This document shows positions 27,950 through 36,711 of a stretch of DNA of 64,000 nt, one piece after another. The notes under the pieces were generated by a model. It ran no database searches, was not told the DNA's origin, and saw only the letters and a program-made list of their open reading frames with translations. The stretch's first letter is position 1, and each line of letters begins with the position of its first letter. The DNA is taken from positions 1 through 64,000 of the forward strand of contig DUVQ01000009.1 in NCBI GenBank assembly GCA_012840965.1, in the 5' to 3' direction. Origin of the DNA: Oligoflexales bacterium. Its GTDB lineage: Bacteria > Myxococcota_A > UBA9042 > DTJE01. The translations under genes were made by a program, and so were the position numbers.

Positions 27950-28054
27950 ATTGGTCAAGATCGAGCGCATACGACTACTTTGATTCAAGAAAAATGGACA
28001 TAAATTCGGCGAGTTATCGAGGACAACAACAAACATTGCATCGTCTACGAGGGG

Positions 28055-28070
28055 AGTGGGGAAGGTCTAA
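28055..28070 (+). repeat. Partial third copy of the transposase repeat
   Basis: AGTGGGGAAGGTCTAA here equals the last 16 bases of the left inverted copy, in the same orientation. Its complement can be read as the peptide LDLPHS. It touches hexamer array F. Confidence 0.7.
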
Positions 28071-28073
28071 ATT

Positions 28074-28150
28074 CCCGCCCCTGCCCCTGTTCCCGTCCCC
28101 TTCCCCGTCCCTGTCCCCGCCCCTGTCCCTGTCCCTGTCCCCGCCCCTGT
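28074..28150 (+). repeat. CCYGYC hexamer array F
   Basis: About 77 bp of CCTGTC, CCCGCC, CCTGCC and CCCGTC units end 56 bp before the start of the DDAH-like gene. The complementary strand carries more than ten GGG runs. Confidence 0.85.
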
Positions 28151-28206
28151 GCTATAGTTCCAGCCGGTTCCTTTTTCTTTCTCTAACACAAAGGAGTGAA
28201 TTTGCC

Positions 28207-29124
28207 ATGATCGTAAGGACGCCCTCTGAATTTTTGGACGCCTTTGCTGCTCTTAAGCCTCTCGAAAACCCACAGGCCACGGCCAGGGGCGCCTTTTTGC
28301 TGGCTCCAGCCGATTTTTCCTTGGCCCAGGAGTCTGCCACCGATAACAAATACATGGCCATGGACCAGGTCGTAGACCCCTTGAAGGCCTTGGCCCAACA
28401 CTCTAACTTGGCCTCTGCACTGCGTCAGGATGTGCCAATCATCGTGTTCCCTGGGGATCCGACTACTCCCGACGCTGTATTTCCCAACAACGTGTTTGGG
28501 ACTGCCCCTGGGACGTTTATCGTTGGAAAAATGCGCCATCCTGTGCGCCAAGTTGAGGCAACTCGTCAGGACATTCGCTCATTTTTCACTGACATAATGG
28601 GCTACAACCAGTATGACATGTCCGGACGTGACGACTTGGTGGCTGAACTTACAGGGTCCTTGATCATCGATCACATCCGCAAGGTCGGTTATGTCGGCCT
28701 GACTGAGCGGTGCGACCTGGAAGGAGCAAAGGCCATGCATGAGGCCTTTGGCCTGCGTCTGACCTTTGCCTTTGATTTGGCTGAAGGTGAGTACCACACC
28801 AACGTGGTGTTTACTATGCTGGCTGGGCGTGGCGCCATTTTGTCGGCTGACGGCTATAAGGATCCTGAGGTACCAAAGGCAATCGCCAAGGCTTATGACA
28901 ATAAAGTCGTGTGGTTAACACCACAGCAAAAGGCCGCGTTTGCTGGAAACGGAATCACCCTGACAGAAGATAGAGTCTGGCTAAGCACAGCAGCAGTCAA
29001 TTCGTTGACCAAGGAACAAATGGACCAATTCGCGAAGTACGGCTTTAAGGTCGGCCACGTTGATTTATCTGAAATAGAAAAAGCAGGTGGAAGCCTGAGG
29101 TGCTGTGTTGCCGAAATCTTTTAA
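28207..29124 (+). CDS. Dimethylarginine dimethylaminohydrolase/amidinotransferase-like hydrolase
   Basis: This 305-residue cytosolic protein belongs to the guanidino-group-modifying superfamily (arginine deiminase, DDAH). The start at 28207 has AAAGGAG upstream; the longer frame from 27994 would cross the hexamer array. Landmarks are FPNNVFGTAPGTFIVGKM (the substrate-binding Asn/Asp region), EYHTNVVFTMLAGRGA with the catalytic His, and the C-terminal GGSLRCCVAEIF with the nucleophilic Cys near 299. It probably hydrolyses the guanidino group of arginine or a methylated arginine to citrulline. It has no operon partner here. Confidence 0.82.
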   Translation: MIVRTPSEFLDAFAALKPLENPQATARGAFLLAPADFSLAQESATDNKYMAMDQVVDPLKALAQHSNLASALRQDVPIIVFPGDPTTPDAVFPNNVFGTAPGTFIVGKMRHPVRQVEATRQDIRSFFTDIMGYNQYDMSGRDDLVAELTGSLIIDHIRKVGYVGLTERCDLEGAKAMHEAFGLRLTFAFDLAEGEYHTNVVFTMLAGRGAILSADGYKDPEVPKAIAKAYDNKVVWLTPQQKAAFAGNGITLTEDRVWLSTAAVNSLTKEQMDQFAKYGFKVGHVDLSEIEKAGGSLRCCVAEIF

Positions 29125-29171
29125 TTAATTCCAACACTTAAAACATCTTTTATCGCATCAAAAGCCCACTG

Positions 29172-30212
29172 TTACTGAATCTCTTTTGGTCCTGGGACAA
29201 TAAACATTTTGTCCTCTAAGGACTCCTCGTCTGTAGCGGCTGCCTGCGATTCAGAACCCCGCCATCCTTTAAACGCATCGATTGCCAATGCTTGGTCCCC
29301 TGTGGTTTCAGTCGGCACCCACCCTGTAGCCATCTGATCCTGCAGGGCCCACATCTCCTGCTTTAGCTTGGCACGAAGTTTTTTGCGCCTGTAGACAAAC
29401 AAAAACAGCAGAGTTATCGCCAACCATATCGCAGCGGCACTTGTCAGCACCACTATCAAGCTATCAATCCGACTAAACGAAGATTTAAAGTCCTCAAAGG
29501 CCTCTTCTGGATAGACTCCAAATGCACGATGAAAGGCCGCTTCAAACGGCTCACCATTGCGCAAGAACTTGATAGTATTAGCTATTCCCTCACCAGATGA
29601 AACGCGGTTTAGATATCTGAAAAACAGCATCGATTGGGAATATGCCAGATGTACCTGAGCGCCAGAACTTGGGAAACCGTTTGTGATCTCGGCCAAGGGA
29701 ATAAACGACTTGGTTAAGCTGGCATCCATGGACGACCTCAGACGATCAGCCACGCTTTCATCGGCCACAAGCATGGCAAACCCTTCATGAAACCAGCGCG
29801 GGACCTGACGCCCTTCAAGCGCTGAGTCCAGGTATATGTGGGCAAGTTCATGGACGAACGTGTCACGAACCTTAAAAACCTCGTTTCCTCGCGCTGATAT
29901 GACTATTTTGTCCATGTGCGACATGGCAATACCAGCGACCCAACCCTTGATTGGCCGCGACGTGCCCACCATTTCGCTCATGGATTCATCATCGGAAGCA
30001 ATTGCAACCTCGATCACCCTTGGGTCATCAATGCCTAAGACACCTAAAACATAGCGACGCTTTGATTCTGCATCACGCTCAAGCCACTCTACGACGTGCT
30101 TTGCCCCTGGAGCAGGGTTAAACACAAAATGAGGGTTTTTCTGGGCGTACGCCAAACCCGAGGTAAACAAAAGCACTGCTGCCATGACTGGAACTATTTG
30201 CAAATTATTCAT
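29172..30212 (-). CDS. Membrane-anchored zinc peptidase (peptidase MA-like)
   Basis: This 346-residue protein has a signal peptide (MNNLQIVPVMAAVLLFTSGLAYA), a gluzincin motif HELAH at about 121-125 with the third ligand in WFHEGFAM (Glu143), and one membrane helix near 255-275 (LIVVLTSAAAIWLAITLLFLFVY) followed by a basic cytoplasmic tail. This is the layout of peptidase MA-like domains exposed to the periplasm. It is the last gene of a minus-strand run exbD-tonB-peptidase, with 14 bp to the TonB-like gene. A role in envelope proteolysis linked to that system is inferred from the operon. Confidence 0.75.
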   Translation of the reverse strand: MNNLQIVPVMAAVLLFTSGLAYAQKNPHFVFNPAPGAKHVVEWLERDAESKRRYVLGVLGIDDPRVIEVAIASDDESMSEMVGTSRPIKGWVAGIAMSHMDKIVISARGNEVFKVRDTFVHELAHIYLDSALEGRQVPRWFHEGFAMLVADESVADRLRSSMDASLTKSFIPLAEITNGFPSSGAQVHLAYSQSMLFFRYLNRVSSGEGIANTIKFLRNGEPFEAAFHRAFGVYPEEAFEDFKSSFSRIDSLIVVLTSAAAIWLAITLLFLFVYRRKKLRAKLKQEMWALQDQMATGWVPTETTGDQALAIDAFKGWRGSESQAAATDEESLEDKMFIVPGPKEIQ

Positions 30213-30226
30213 GGTCGTTTTGGGCG

Positions 30227-31288
30227 TTAAGGACGTTGCCAGAAAAAGCGCCCGCGTGAAGCCCCAACCTCCAACAAGAAGCCAAAGTTAAACTTGATAC
30301 GACCAGACTCATCCGCAAGGCCTGCAGGTGGATTTAGAAACGGGCCAGCCTCCCGAAAAGCCCGCAAGGCCTCGTCATCTAGGAACGTCAGCCCTGATTG
30401 GCGCACAACCTCCAACCTGCTAATCGCCCCCTTGGCGTCCAGTTCCACGGCAACCACAGTCAGCCTATCCTTTTTGCCGTATACCTCACCGGTTGGGTCT
30501 CGCGATGCATAAAGGTCACCAGGAGACCAAGTTCCCCTGACGCCGTTTTTAACCCTTTGGAAAAAGTCCCAATATCTGAAGCTTCTGGAATTAACCATTG
30601 TAGTTTCGCCCTCGTCGGTCACCCCAAGAAGCGCATCATCTGAACCTGAAGGGCCGGCAGTACCATAACTGCCACCATCGCCACGCCCCATCCGACCAGC
30701 AAAACCACCTCCAGCCCCTAGTGATGGGACCATCAACCTGCCAAGGGCGGCCATATCTATTTTGCCCGCCGCGGCCTTTTCCCCCTTTAGCACGGTTTCT
30801 TGGGCATCAGGAAGCTTGCCCTCACCCGCCTTTTTTCCAGCCCCAGCGACCGCGTCGCCATCAGTCCCTTCATCACCTGGCGCCACTTTTGCATCCGGAC
30901 GCGCCCTATCACCCGGCGCCCCAGGCTTACCGGGGCTAGCAGCCGGCCTGCCCCTATGGCGCGACCGCTGTTCCTTTTTTACTTTGGTGTCATATTTGCT
31001 TAAAAAGCGGGCATGTTCCGGAACTTCTTCGACGGCAGGCTTTGGGATGTCAACAATCTGCCCGTCCGCCACTTCCTGTCTGGCCTTTTTGGCTTGCTCA
31101 GCCTCGGCCTTCTCCTTGGCCTCCTGGGCACGCTCCAGCACCCTCAAGCGGACTGCCTGCTTGGCCTCTTGTTCAACTTTGGCAGGTGGAGGTTCAACAT
31201 TAAGCAGCAGTACGAATAAAAGCAGGTGGAGCAATGCTGAAACGGCAATGCCCCATACAATCTGTCGAGAGCTAGATTTGTCGCGCAT
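30227..31288 (-). CDS. TonB-like energy transducer
   Basis: This protein of 353 residues has an N-terminal membrane helix (WGIAVSALLHLLLFVLLLNV, with the SxxxH-type pattern of TonB), then PPPAKVEQEAKQAVRL and a long Glu/Lys-rich and Gly/Ala/Pro-rich periplasmic span. The C-terminus is a TonB-type domain (AISRLEVVRQSGLTFLDDEALRAFREAGPF). The start at 31288 is preferred, as AGGA lies eight bases upstream; ATG at 31297 would abut it. It lies 17 bp after the exbD stop and should couple the proton motive force to an outer-membrane partner, which is not seen here. No ExbB is encoded in the window. Confidence 0.78.
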   Translation of the reverse strand: MRDKSSSRQIVWGIAVSALLHLLLFVLLLNVEPPPAKVEQEAKQAVRLRVLERAQEAKEKAEAEQAKKARQEVADGQIVDIPKPAVEEVPEHARFLSKYDTKVKKEQRSRHRGRPAASPGKPGAPGDRARPDAKVAPGDEGTDGDAVAGAGKKAGEGKLPDAQETVLKGEKAAAGKIDMAALGRLMVPSLGAGGGFAGRMGRGDGGSYGTAGPSGSDDALLGVTDEGETTMVNSRSFRYWDFFQRVKNGVRGTWSPGDLYASRDPTGEVYGKKDRLTVVAVELDAKGAISRLEVVRQSGLTFLDDEALRAFREAGPFLNPPAGLADESGRIKFNFGFLLEVGASRGRFFWQRP

Positions 31289-31305
31289 CTCGATCATCCT
31301 GGCAG

Positions 31306-31716
31306 CTATTGAGCCTCATCAGGCAAGTGCTCAAGGGCCGCCGCAAAGTTTTTCACACCCAGTCCCCTTAAAGTATCAATTAGGCCCATCACCTGCCCAT
31401 ATTCTACAGTCCGGTCTGCATCAATAACGGCCATGGCAGACGGATTTTCTTCCAAAATCGCGGGTATTCGCGCCTTAATCTGGTCGATATCCATAATCTC
31501 GTCATTCAACATGAACTGGCCATCAGAAGAAACTCGAAAAGCCAAGGAACTTTCAGCAAGTTCATCACCAGTACTACCTTCTGGCAACTGCACCTCAAAC
31601 CCCTTTCGAGTTATATAAGTTGCTGTAACCATGAATATAATCAACAAAACCAACATAACGTCGACCATCGGCGTCACGTTGATCTCAGTAATCATTCTAC
31701 GTTTTTCCAGCCCCAC
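31306..31716 (-). CDS. ExbD/TolR family protein
   Basis: This 136-residue protein has the ExbD/TolR layout: a short cytoplasmic start (GLEKRRMITEINVTPMVDVMLVL), one membrane helix (VLLIIFMVTATYI) with the conserved Asp of the proton path in MVDVML, and a small periplasmic domain. The first codon is GTG at 31716 with GGAG eight bases upstream. It heads the exbD-tonB-peptidase run. The missing ExbB or TolQ must be supplied from elsewhere. Confidence 0.88.
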   Translation of the reverse strand: MGLEKRRMITEINVTPMVDVMLVLLIIFMVTATYITRKGFEVQLPEGSTGDELAESSLAFRVSSDGQFMLNDEIMDIDQIKARIPAILEENPSAMAVIDADRTVEYGQVMGLIDTLRGLGVKNFAAALEHLPDEAQ

Positions 31717-31921
31717 AATAGCTTCTCCGCAAACACGGCAATCATACTATCTATTCGATTACTCAATGGTCAAGGTCTTGGCTAAAACAGGTCCTATCTC
31801 GTACCCTAAGACACTCACTCAAATTGCTTTGCCCATGTAGACTGCTTTCTCGATAATGGAGTACACTAGTGAAGGTGGAGCAGTGAGCATTAGGGTTTTC
31901 GGCGTGTTAGAAGGAGGCTTT

Positions 31922-32851
31922 ATGAATCTTATCACTGCAGAATGGCGGTTTTTGACCCTTGCGATCACTGTTCTCGGCGCGGCGCTCTTTTTGGGGTGTG
32001 ACGCTGTTGGACAGGGGGAAGAACCGGACGGGGATGCTAATTCGAGGCAGGTTGACGCGGTCGTCGAAGCTCCTCCACTTGAGGGAGGTTCCAACAACGC
32101 CGAGGACCGAGTTGACCTTGATTCAACTGGGAATCTACGACGTACAAACCCTGAGGTGAGCTTGGAGGATCCCAAGCCATCAGATGCCTCGCAGGATGAT
32201 GCGGACGAGCCTGAGTCTGACCCTTTGGATCCTGAAACACCGGCGGATACCTCGACTGACGATGGGGACGTTGAAAGGCTTTGTGAAAAGACTGAGTGTT
32301 GTTTCGACGTGGCCATAGATCCGGCCCCCGTCTCGCTCTCGCCCTTCCAGATTCAGCGGGTGACCGAGTCGGCTTACCCAGTGCCAGATGGGGTTCCTCT
32401 GGAGAGTGACCTTCTACTAATCAGGGCAAAGTGGCGCGACGTCTTCGCGGATCCTTCGAGTGGGGTCTGTCAAACGCCCTGTGGTGGACACTGTGTGCCG
32501 TCGGGGGGAAAGGTTTATTTGGTGGACACTCGGACCGACGCGGTACGGTTCGTAGGGGACGAGGACACCGAGACCTGGAAGAGCTGGGGGCCAGCTATTG
32601 TTCACACTCCCACCATCTATGGGTATGAAGTGGAGCTTGATGACGGGAAGCTGTACTACTTCAATTCAACGGACAACGCATGGCAAGAGCCGGCTGCGGG
32701 CAACGGGACAGTACGCCCCTGGGCGGTATGTTTTCTGACGGTGGGGCGAAACGGTCGCTGCATTCATTTCCCACTTACAGCCGATCCAGGCCCGTGCCCC
32801 CTAGATGTGCCAGAGTACTTGATGTCTGGTGGCCAATGCCCCACTTTCTAA
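31922..32851 (+). CDS. Asp/Glu-rich lipoprotein, unknown function
   Basis: This protein of 309 residues is not recognised. It starts at 31922, where AAGGAGG ends five bases upstream, and has a lipoprotein signal ending in FLGC. An acidic, low-complexity linker follows to about residue 120, then a folded part with six or more Cys (CEKTECCFDVA, GVCQTPCGGHCVP), probably disulfide-bonded outside the inner membrane. The acidic linker after the lipidated Cys is a recurring feature of surface lipoproteins in this window. Confidence 0.65.
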   Translation: MNLITAEWRFLTLAITVLGAALFLGCDAVGQGEEPDGDANSRQVDAVVEAPPLEGGSNNAEDRVDLDSTGNLRRTNPEVSLEDPKPSDASQDDADEPESDPLDPETPADTSTDDGDVERLCEKTECCFDVAIDPAPVSLSPFQIQRVTESAYPVPDGVPLESDLLLIRAKWRDVFADPSSGVCQTPCGGHCVPSGGKVYLVDTRTDAVRFVGDEDTETWKSWGPAIVHTPTIYGYEVELDDGKLYYFNSTDNAWQEPAAGNGTVRPWAVCFLTVGRNGRCIHFPLTADPGPCPLDVPEYLMSGGQCPTF

Positions 32852-32918
32852 ATGAACCCCTAAGAACCTTCACATCAAGCAAAGCATCAGCAACGTGGTG
32901 CCAATACCTAGGACAAGG

Positions 32919-34084
32919 TTACTGCTCTACTTGATCTCTCAAATCAAGCAAAACCTGAATGTACTCGTCAGGTAGGTCGGCGTGTATGTCGTGGGCAGAC
33001 TTAAAGTCCCCTATATATTTGCCATTTGGTATTAAATCCACAACTCTTTGAGCATCTATTTCGTCCATAGCGGCTAGAAGAACGTCGTTTCCATCGTAAT
33101 ATCCGGGTGCAGTTACCTCATTAGGTGCTACATGCATCACAACTGTAGGCGACTTGATGCTTTTCAGGGTTTCTTCTTGGTCAAATCCAGCAAACCATGA
33201 AAAATCATAAAAAGTCACTCCGAATCTCAAATCATAATTGCCTGACCCGTCCTGCATATTCGCATTCAAGGCATAAAGGGCGTTTATCCCAAGCTTGGGT
33301 GGGTAGTACCATATTTTGGGTATTTCCCCGGGATGTTTATCCAAATACCTCAATGCCGGGGCTTTTACCAACTGATTCCAGGCTTGTGGATGCTGGGCGT
33401 CAAAGACTTCCTGCATGTAGTCATTTTCTAGCGAAAACTGCATGAATGTATCTATCTCACTTTGATTCAGATAGTCATACATGTTCTTAAACCCTAGCCA
33501 CGCAATTGTTTTTTCCGCCCTTCCAGGTAGGGTTGAAAAGAAAGGACCATCCTCCAAAACAGTCGCAATGATGTGGTCAGGTCTGTTGGCAGAAACATAA
33601 GCGGCAAGCAATGCTCCCGAGGAGTGCCCCGAAATATAGACCTTGTCCTTAATCACGTTTTCGATGAACCATATTATGTCGTTTCCTATTGTGACCGCGT
33701 TGTATTTATCGCGTTGTATTTATCAGGATTCTTGGATGATTTTCCGTGCCCATAGTAGTCAAGGGCGTAAACATGAAAATGTTCTGATAGCCTTGGCAGT
33801 ACTTTTGCGTAATCGTAGCAGTCGACCTGTTGCCCATGAAGTAAAAGGAGTTTTGGTCCGTTGTTTGGGCCCTCAATGTAATAAATCTCCAAACCACCTT
33901 CTAACCTGGCCATGTCTTCGGTAAAACCTAGTTTGTATCCACTTTCTTCTAAAAAACTTGCGTTTAGGTAGTCGAAATTCAAATTCCTGTACGCAAAAAC
34001 GCAAACGGCCATTGTTACTGCTAGAGCGACTATTCCAACTGCTACGGCGAGCTTAAACTTCATAGCTTTCGTCGATTTTGCCAA
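32919..34084 (-). pseudogene. Alpha/beta hydrolase, broken by a 14-bp tandem duplication
   Basis: Two adjoining minus-strand frames (33686-34084 and 32919-33656) together encode one alpha/beta hydrolase of about 380 residues. The first part has a membrane-anchor helix (LAVAVGIVALAVTMAVCVFAY) and KLLLLHGQQVD...YALDYYGHGKSS, and the second has the nucleophile elbow GHSSG. Between them GCGTTGTATTTATC occurs twice in tandem, at 33697-33710 and 33711-33724. Removing one copy restores an uninterrupted reading through DKYNAVTIGND. As read, translation stops after NTTRSQ. It follows cobC on the same strand, 38 bp away. Confidence 0.85.
33697..33724. repeat. 14-bp tandem duplication causing the frameshift
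   Basis: Two perfect, adjacent copies of GCGTTGTATTTATC. The 14-bp length is not a multiple of three. Such a duplication can be lost again by slippage. Confidence 0.9.
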
Positions 34085-34122
34085 AACAGCACCTTCAAAG
34101 CCGACATCAGAGTTGATCAGCT

Positions 34123-34674
34123 TTAATGTTCCTTTCTTCTACGTAAGGATCGATGCATCTTTAAAACCTCGCCAAAGGCTATTTGGCGATCAAATGCCTC
34201 TGCTATGCTGTATCCTTCTAGCTGTACCAAAAACGCCCTGATGATTCCGGCGTGTGTTACCACCAAAACGTTTTGTGATTCAACGTTTGGCAAATCAGCA
34301 ATGAAGTCGTCAACTCGTTTTGTCATTTGTACGTAGGATTCGCCTTGTGGGGTCGGCACATTGACGTAATCGTCAAACCATCGTTTTCCAGCCTCTTGGG
34401 CGTAGATGTCGTCCCATTTTACCCTTTCCCACTTGCCAAAACTGTATTCTGTTATGCGCTTGTCTATGATGACGTTTTTTGAAAATGCTTCTGCCAAACG
34501 CGTGCATCGCGTGAGCGGGCTGCTGTAGACCTTGCTAAAGGCCACCCCTTCTAGCTGTTTTTTTACAGCCTCCAACTCCTGCTCAAAGCTGTCAGCAAGC
34601 CCAACATCTGTATTGCCGTAACAAATGCCTTTTGGCATGGAAACGCTGGTATGACGAAGCAAATATAAGGCCAC
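34123..34674 (-). CDS. cobC: Alpha-ribazole phosphatase, histidine phosphatase family
   Basis: This 183-residue protein is a histidine phosphatase with the phospho-acceptor motif LLRHTSVSMPKG (His8), YSSPLTRC for the second arginine, and VVTHAGIIRAFL with the second histidine. The resemblance to CobC-type enzymes and the position directly after cobS support a role in removing the 5'-phosphate of alpha-ribazole phosphate in nucleotide loop assembly of cobalamin. Related enzymes include phosphoglycerate mutase-like proteins, but the context favours CobC. The spacing to cobS is 32 bp. Confidence 0.85.
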   Translation of the reverse strand: MALYLLRHTSVSMPKGICYGNTDVGLADSFEQELEAVKKQLEGVAFSKVYSSPLTRCTRLAEAFSKNVIIDKRITEYSFGKWERVKWDDIYAQEAGKRWFDDYVNVPTPQGESYVQMTKRVDDFIADLPNVESQNVLVVTHAGIIRAFLVQLEGYSIAEAFDRQIAFGEVLKMHRSLRRRKEH

Positions 34675-34706
34675 AGCTGGATAAGACCCTTAAAGAAGGC
34701 GACCCA

Positions 34707-35468
34707 TTATACCCACACAGCGATGGCTGCATATGCTAGATAGAAGGCTATTTCGTTGAATTGCTGCATGGCTCCCAATACATCACCGGTAAAGCCACCA
34801 ATTCTTTTTTCGATGTATCGCTTCAAGACTATGTAAATCAAGGCGAATATGGGGAGAATTGCTAACATTATTTTCCAATTCAAAAAAACCAAAGGAACGG
34901 CTGCCAAAACTGCAGCAATAACTATCGTCGCAGTATCAGGCTTGCGTCGAGTATGCCCCGCCTTGCTGTTTTCGACGCGTGCGTATTGCGAGTTTCTGAT
35001 CATCAAAATGGGGGTAAACCTGCTTGTGGAGTGAGCCGCCACCAGCACCCAGGGAAGCTGTGACGACGATATAGAAACAAAAAGCGAAAACTTAAGTAAA
35101 AACGCCAGGATCAAAGCCATGACGCCGTACGCTCCAGAACGGCTATCCTTCATTATTTCCAGGATTCTTTCTTTGGTATAGCCACCTCCAAAACCATCGA
35201 AAAAGTCAGCAAAACCGTCCTCGTGCAAGGCCCCTGTCGCAAGGATCATTGCTGCCAAAGCTGCAACGGCCGCAACTGATTGTGGAAGACGCAAGGCCAA
35301 AGCAAATAAGGCAAAAACCACCGCCGCCAAACCACCAACAATAATTCCCACCAAAGGAAAGTAGCGTAATGCCGGCGTAAGTTTTTCCTCGCAAAAATCA
35401 ATCTGCCCCACCGGAATGCGAGAATAGTACTGTAAGGCGTGAAGAAATAAACTAAATTCCTGCTTCAT
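34707..35468 (-). CDS. cobS: Adenosylcobinamide-GDP ribazoletransferase
   Basis: This multi-helix inner-membrane protein of about 253 residues is cobalamin synthase, joining adenosylcobinamide-GDP and alpha-ribazole. The N-terminal FLHALQYYSRIPV is the family signature, and GALHEDGFADFFDGFGGGYTKERILEIMKDSRSGAYGV carries the conserved Asp/Lys residues. The start at 35468 places the signature as in homologues; this ATG lies inside the end of cobT (overlap of 17 bases). The downstream partner is cobC. A frame from 35492 is also open. Confidence 0.92.
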   Translation of the reverse strand: MKQEFSLFLHALQYYSRIPVGQIDFCEEKLTPALRYFPLVGIIVGGLAAVVFALFALALRLPQSVAAVAALAAMILATGALHEDGFADFFDGFGGGYTKERILEIMKDSRSGAYGVMALILAFLLKFSLFVSISSSQLPWVLVAAHSTSRFTPILMIRNSQYARVENSKAGHTRRKPDTATIVIAAVLAAVPLVFLNWKIMLAILPIFALIYIVLKRYIEKRIGGFTGDVLGAMQQFNEIAFYLAYAAIAVWV

Positions 35469-36489
35469 GCTTTCTATCAATTTGCTCATCACAAACTTCT
35501 GCTTCGTCGAAGCTTGCCATTTGGTTCAAGAAATTAACCGCAGATTCCAAAATTGGGTAGGCAACCGCAACGCCTGTGCCTTCGCCCAAACGTAAATCAA
35601 GGTGCAGTATCGGGTCGGCCTTCATGTATTCAAGCATGTGGCGGTGTCCTGGCTCGTTGGATGAGTGGCAATAGATAACATTATCCAACACATCGGGCTG
35701 CATGTTGTAGGCCGCCAAAAAGCCGGAAGTTGCGATAAACCCGTCTGCCAGAATCGTCATATTCAATCGTCTGGCCTCTATAACCCCACCACAAATCATG
35801 GCTATTTCCAGTCCGCCAAACGTTGCCAGCGTTTCAATTGGCGTTTTTGGGTCATATTTTTCAGCTACTTGGCTCAAAATCCGACATTTGCGTTCCATTC
35901 CGTCGGCCTTAAGCCCGGTACCAGGTCCAACACAATCGCGAAGTGGTATGCCCGCGATTTTATGTAGTAACAACGACGCTGACGACGTGTTACCGATGCC
36001 CATTTCACCAAATCCTATTACATTGCAGCCTCGATTAAACTCCTCTTGCACACACTGCGCACCGGTTTCAATCGCCTTTTGACATAGTTCGATTGACATT
36101 GCTGGTGCGTGCATCATGTTTTGCGTGCCACGAGCCAACTTGTGATTCTCAACGTTTGTGCCTTCAGGAAAGTCGTAATCAACACCAGCATCAATGACTC
36201 TAAGGTGGATGCCGTGTTGGCGTGTGAACACATTTATTCCAGCACCACCTTGCACAAAATTCATGACCATTTGCCAGGTAACTTCTTTGGAATAAGCGCT
36301 GACACCTTCATCGACTATGCCGTGGTCGGCAGCAAAAGTCAGAATTGCGGGTTTTCTTAACTCGGGTGTCGAGCTGTTTTGGATTATGCCAATTTTCAAA
36401 GCCAATTCTTCTAATTTCCCCAGAGATCCCAAGGGCTTGGTCCGGGTGTCTATTTTCCTTTGCAATTCTTGTCTTATCATTTCCTGCAC
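35452..36489 (-). CDS. cobT: Nicotinate-nucleotide-dimethylbenzimidazole phosphoribosyltransferase
   Basis: This 345-residue cytosolic enzyme makes alpha-ribazole phosphate from dimethylbenzimidazole. Recognisable segments are LTFAADHGIVDEGVSAYSKEVTWQMV, NFVQGGAGINVF, FGEMGIGNTSSASLLL and RLGEGTGVAVAYP, the last near residue 303 where the family's catalytic glutamate is expected. It heads the cobT-cobS-cobC run, the lower-ligand end of cobalamin synthesis or salvage. A cobU-type kinase and the corrin ring genes are absent from the window. No cobalamin riboswitch is seen upstream. Confidence 0.93.
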   Translation of the reverse strand: MQEMIRQELQRKIDTRTKPLGSLGKLEELALKIGIIQNSSTPELRKPAILTFAADHGIVDEGVSAYSKEVTWQMVMNFVQGGAGINVFTRQHGIHLRVIDAGVDYDFPEGTNVENHKLARGTQNMMHAPAMSIELCQKAIETGAQCVQEEFNRGCNVIGFGEMGIGNTSSASLLLHKIAGIPLRDCVGPGTGLKADGMERKCRILSQVAEKYDPKTPIETLATFGGLEIAMICGGVIEARRLNMTILADGFIATSGFLAAYNMQPDVLDNVIYCHSSNEPGHRHMLEYMKADPILHLDLRLGEGTGVAVAYPILESAVNFLNQMASFDEAEVCDEQIDRKHEAGI

Positions 36490-36711
36490 CCTTAAAAAAT
36501 CAGCAGAAGCAGCTAATCAAGCCTCAGATTGGGGCCATTCTAATTGGCTTTTGAATAAAGACAAGGTTGCAAGGACGCGAAAGCGCCACCGTCTAATTGA
36601 TGTCAAAGGTTCACAATTATGGCTATGATCCTGGGATAAATTGAGAAAATTCCTGAACTGGTCAAGAATAGGCACCTTGGGCGTTGTCGGCAAAAGTTTA
36701 TTTTTGAGCGT

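Larger units (their letters stand above)
27713..28073. other. Non-coding junction with transposase debris
   Basis: Between the VWA gene and array F no intact gene is seen. The GC-rich first part (27713-27915) is unexplained. The rest holds two short transposase-derived pieces, the right inverted copy at 27920-27949 and a partial direct copy at 28055-28070. Confidence 0.55.

Noticed and set aside
30762-31427. Long plus-strand open frame opposite the TonB-like gene
   Set aside because: It is antisense to a gene with clear TonB and ExbD features; its open state follows from the biased codons of that gene.
36490-36711. Possible cobalamin or other riboswitch between cobT and the urea transporter
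   Set aside because: A GGACGCGAAAGC segment looked suggestive, but the conserved cobalamin and GEMM core elements are not present in either orientation.
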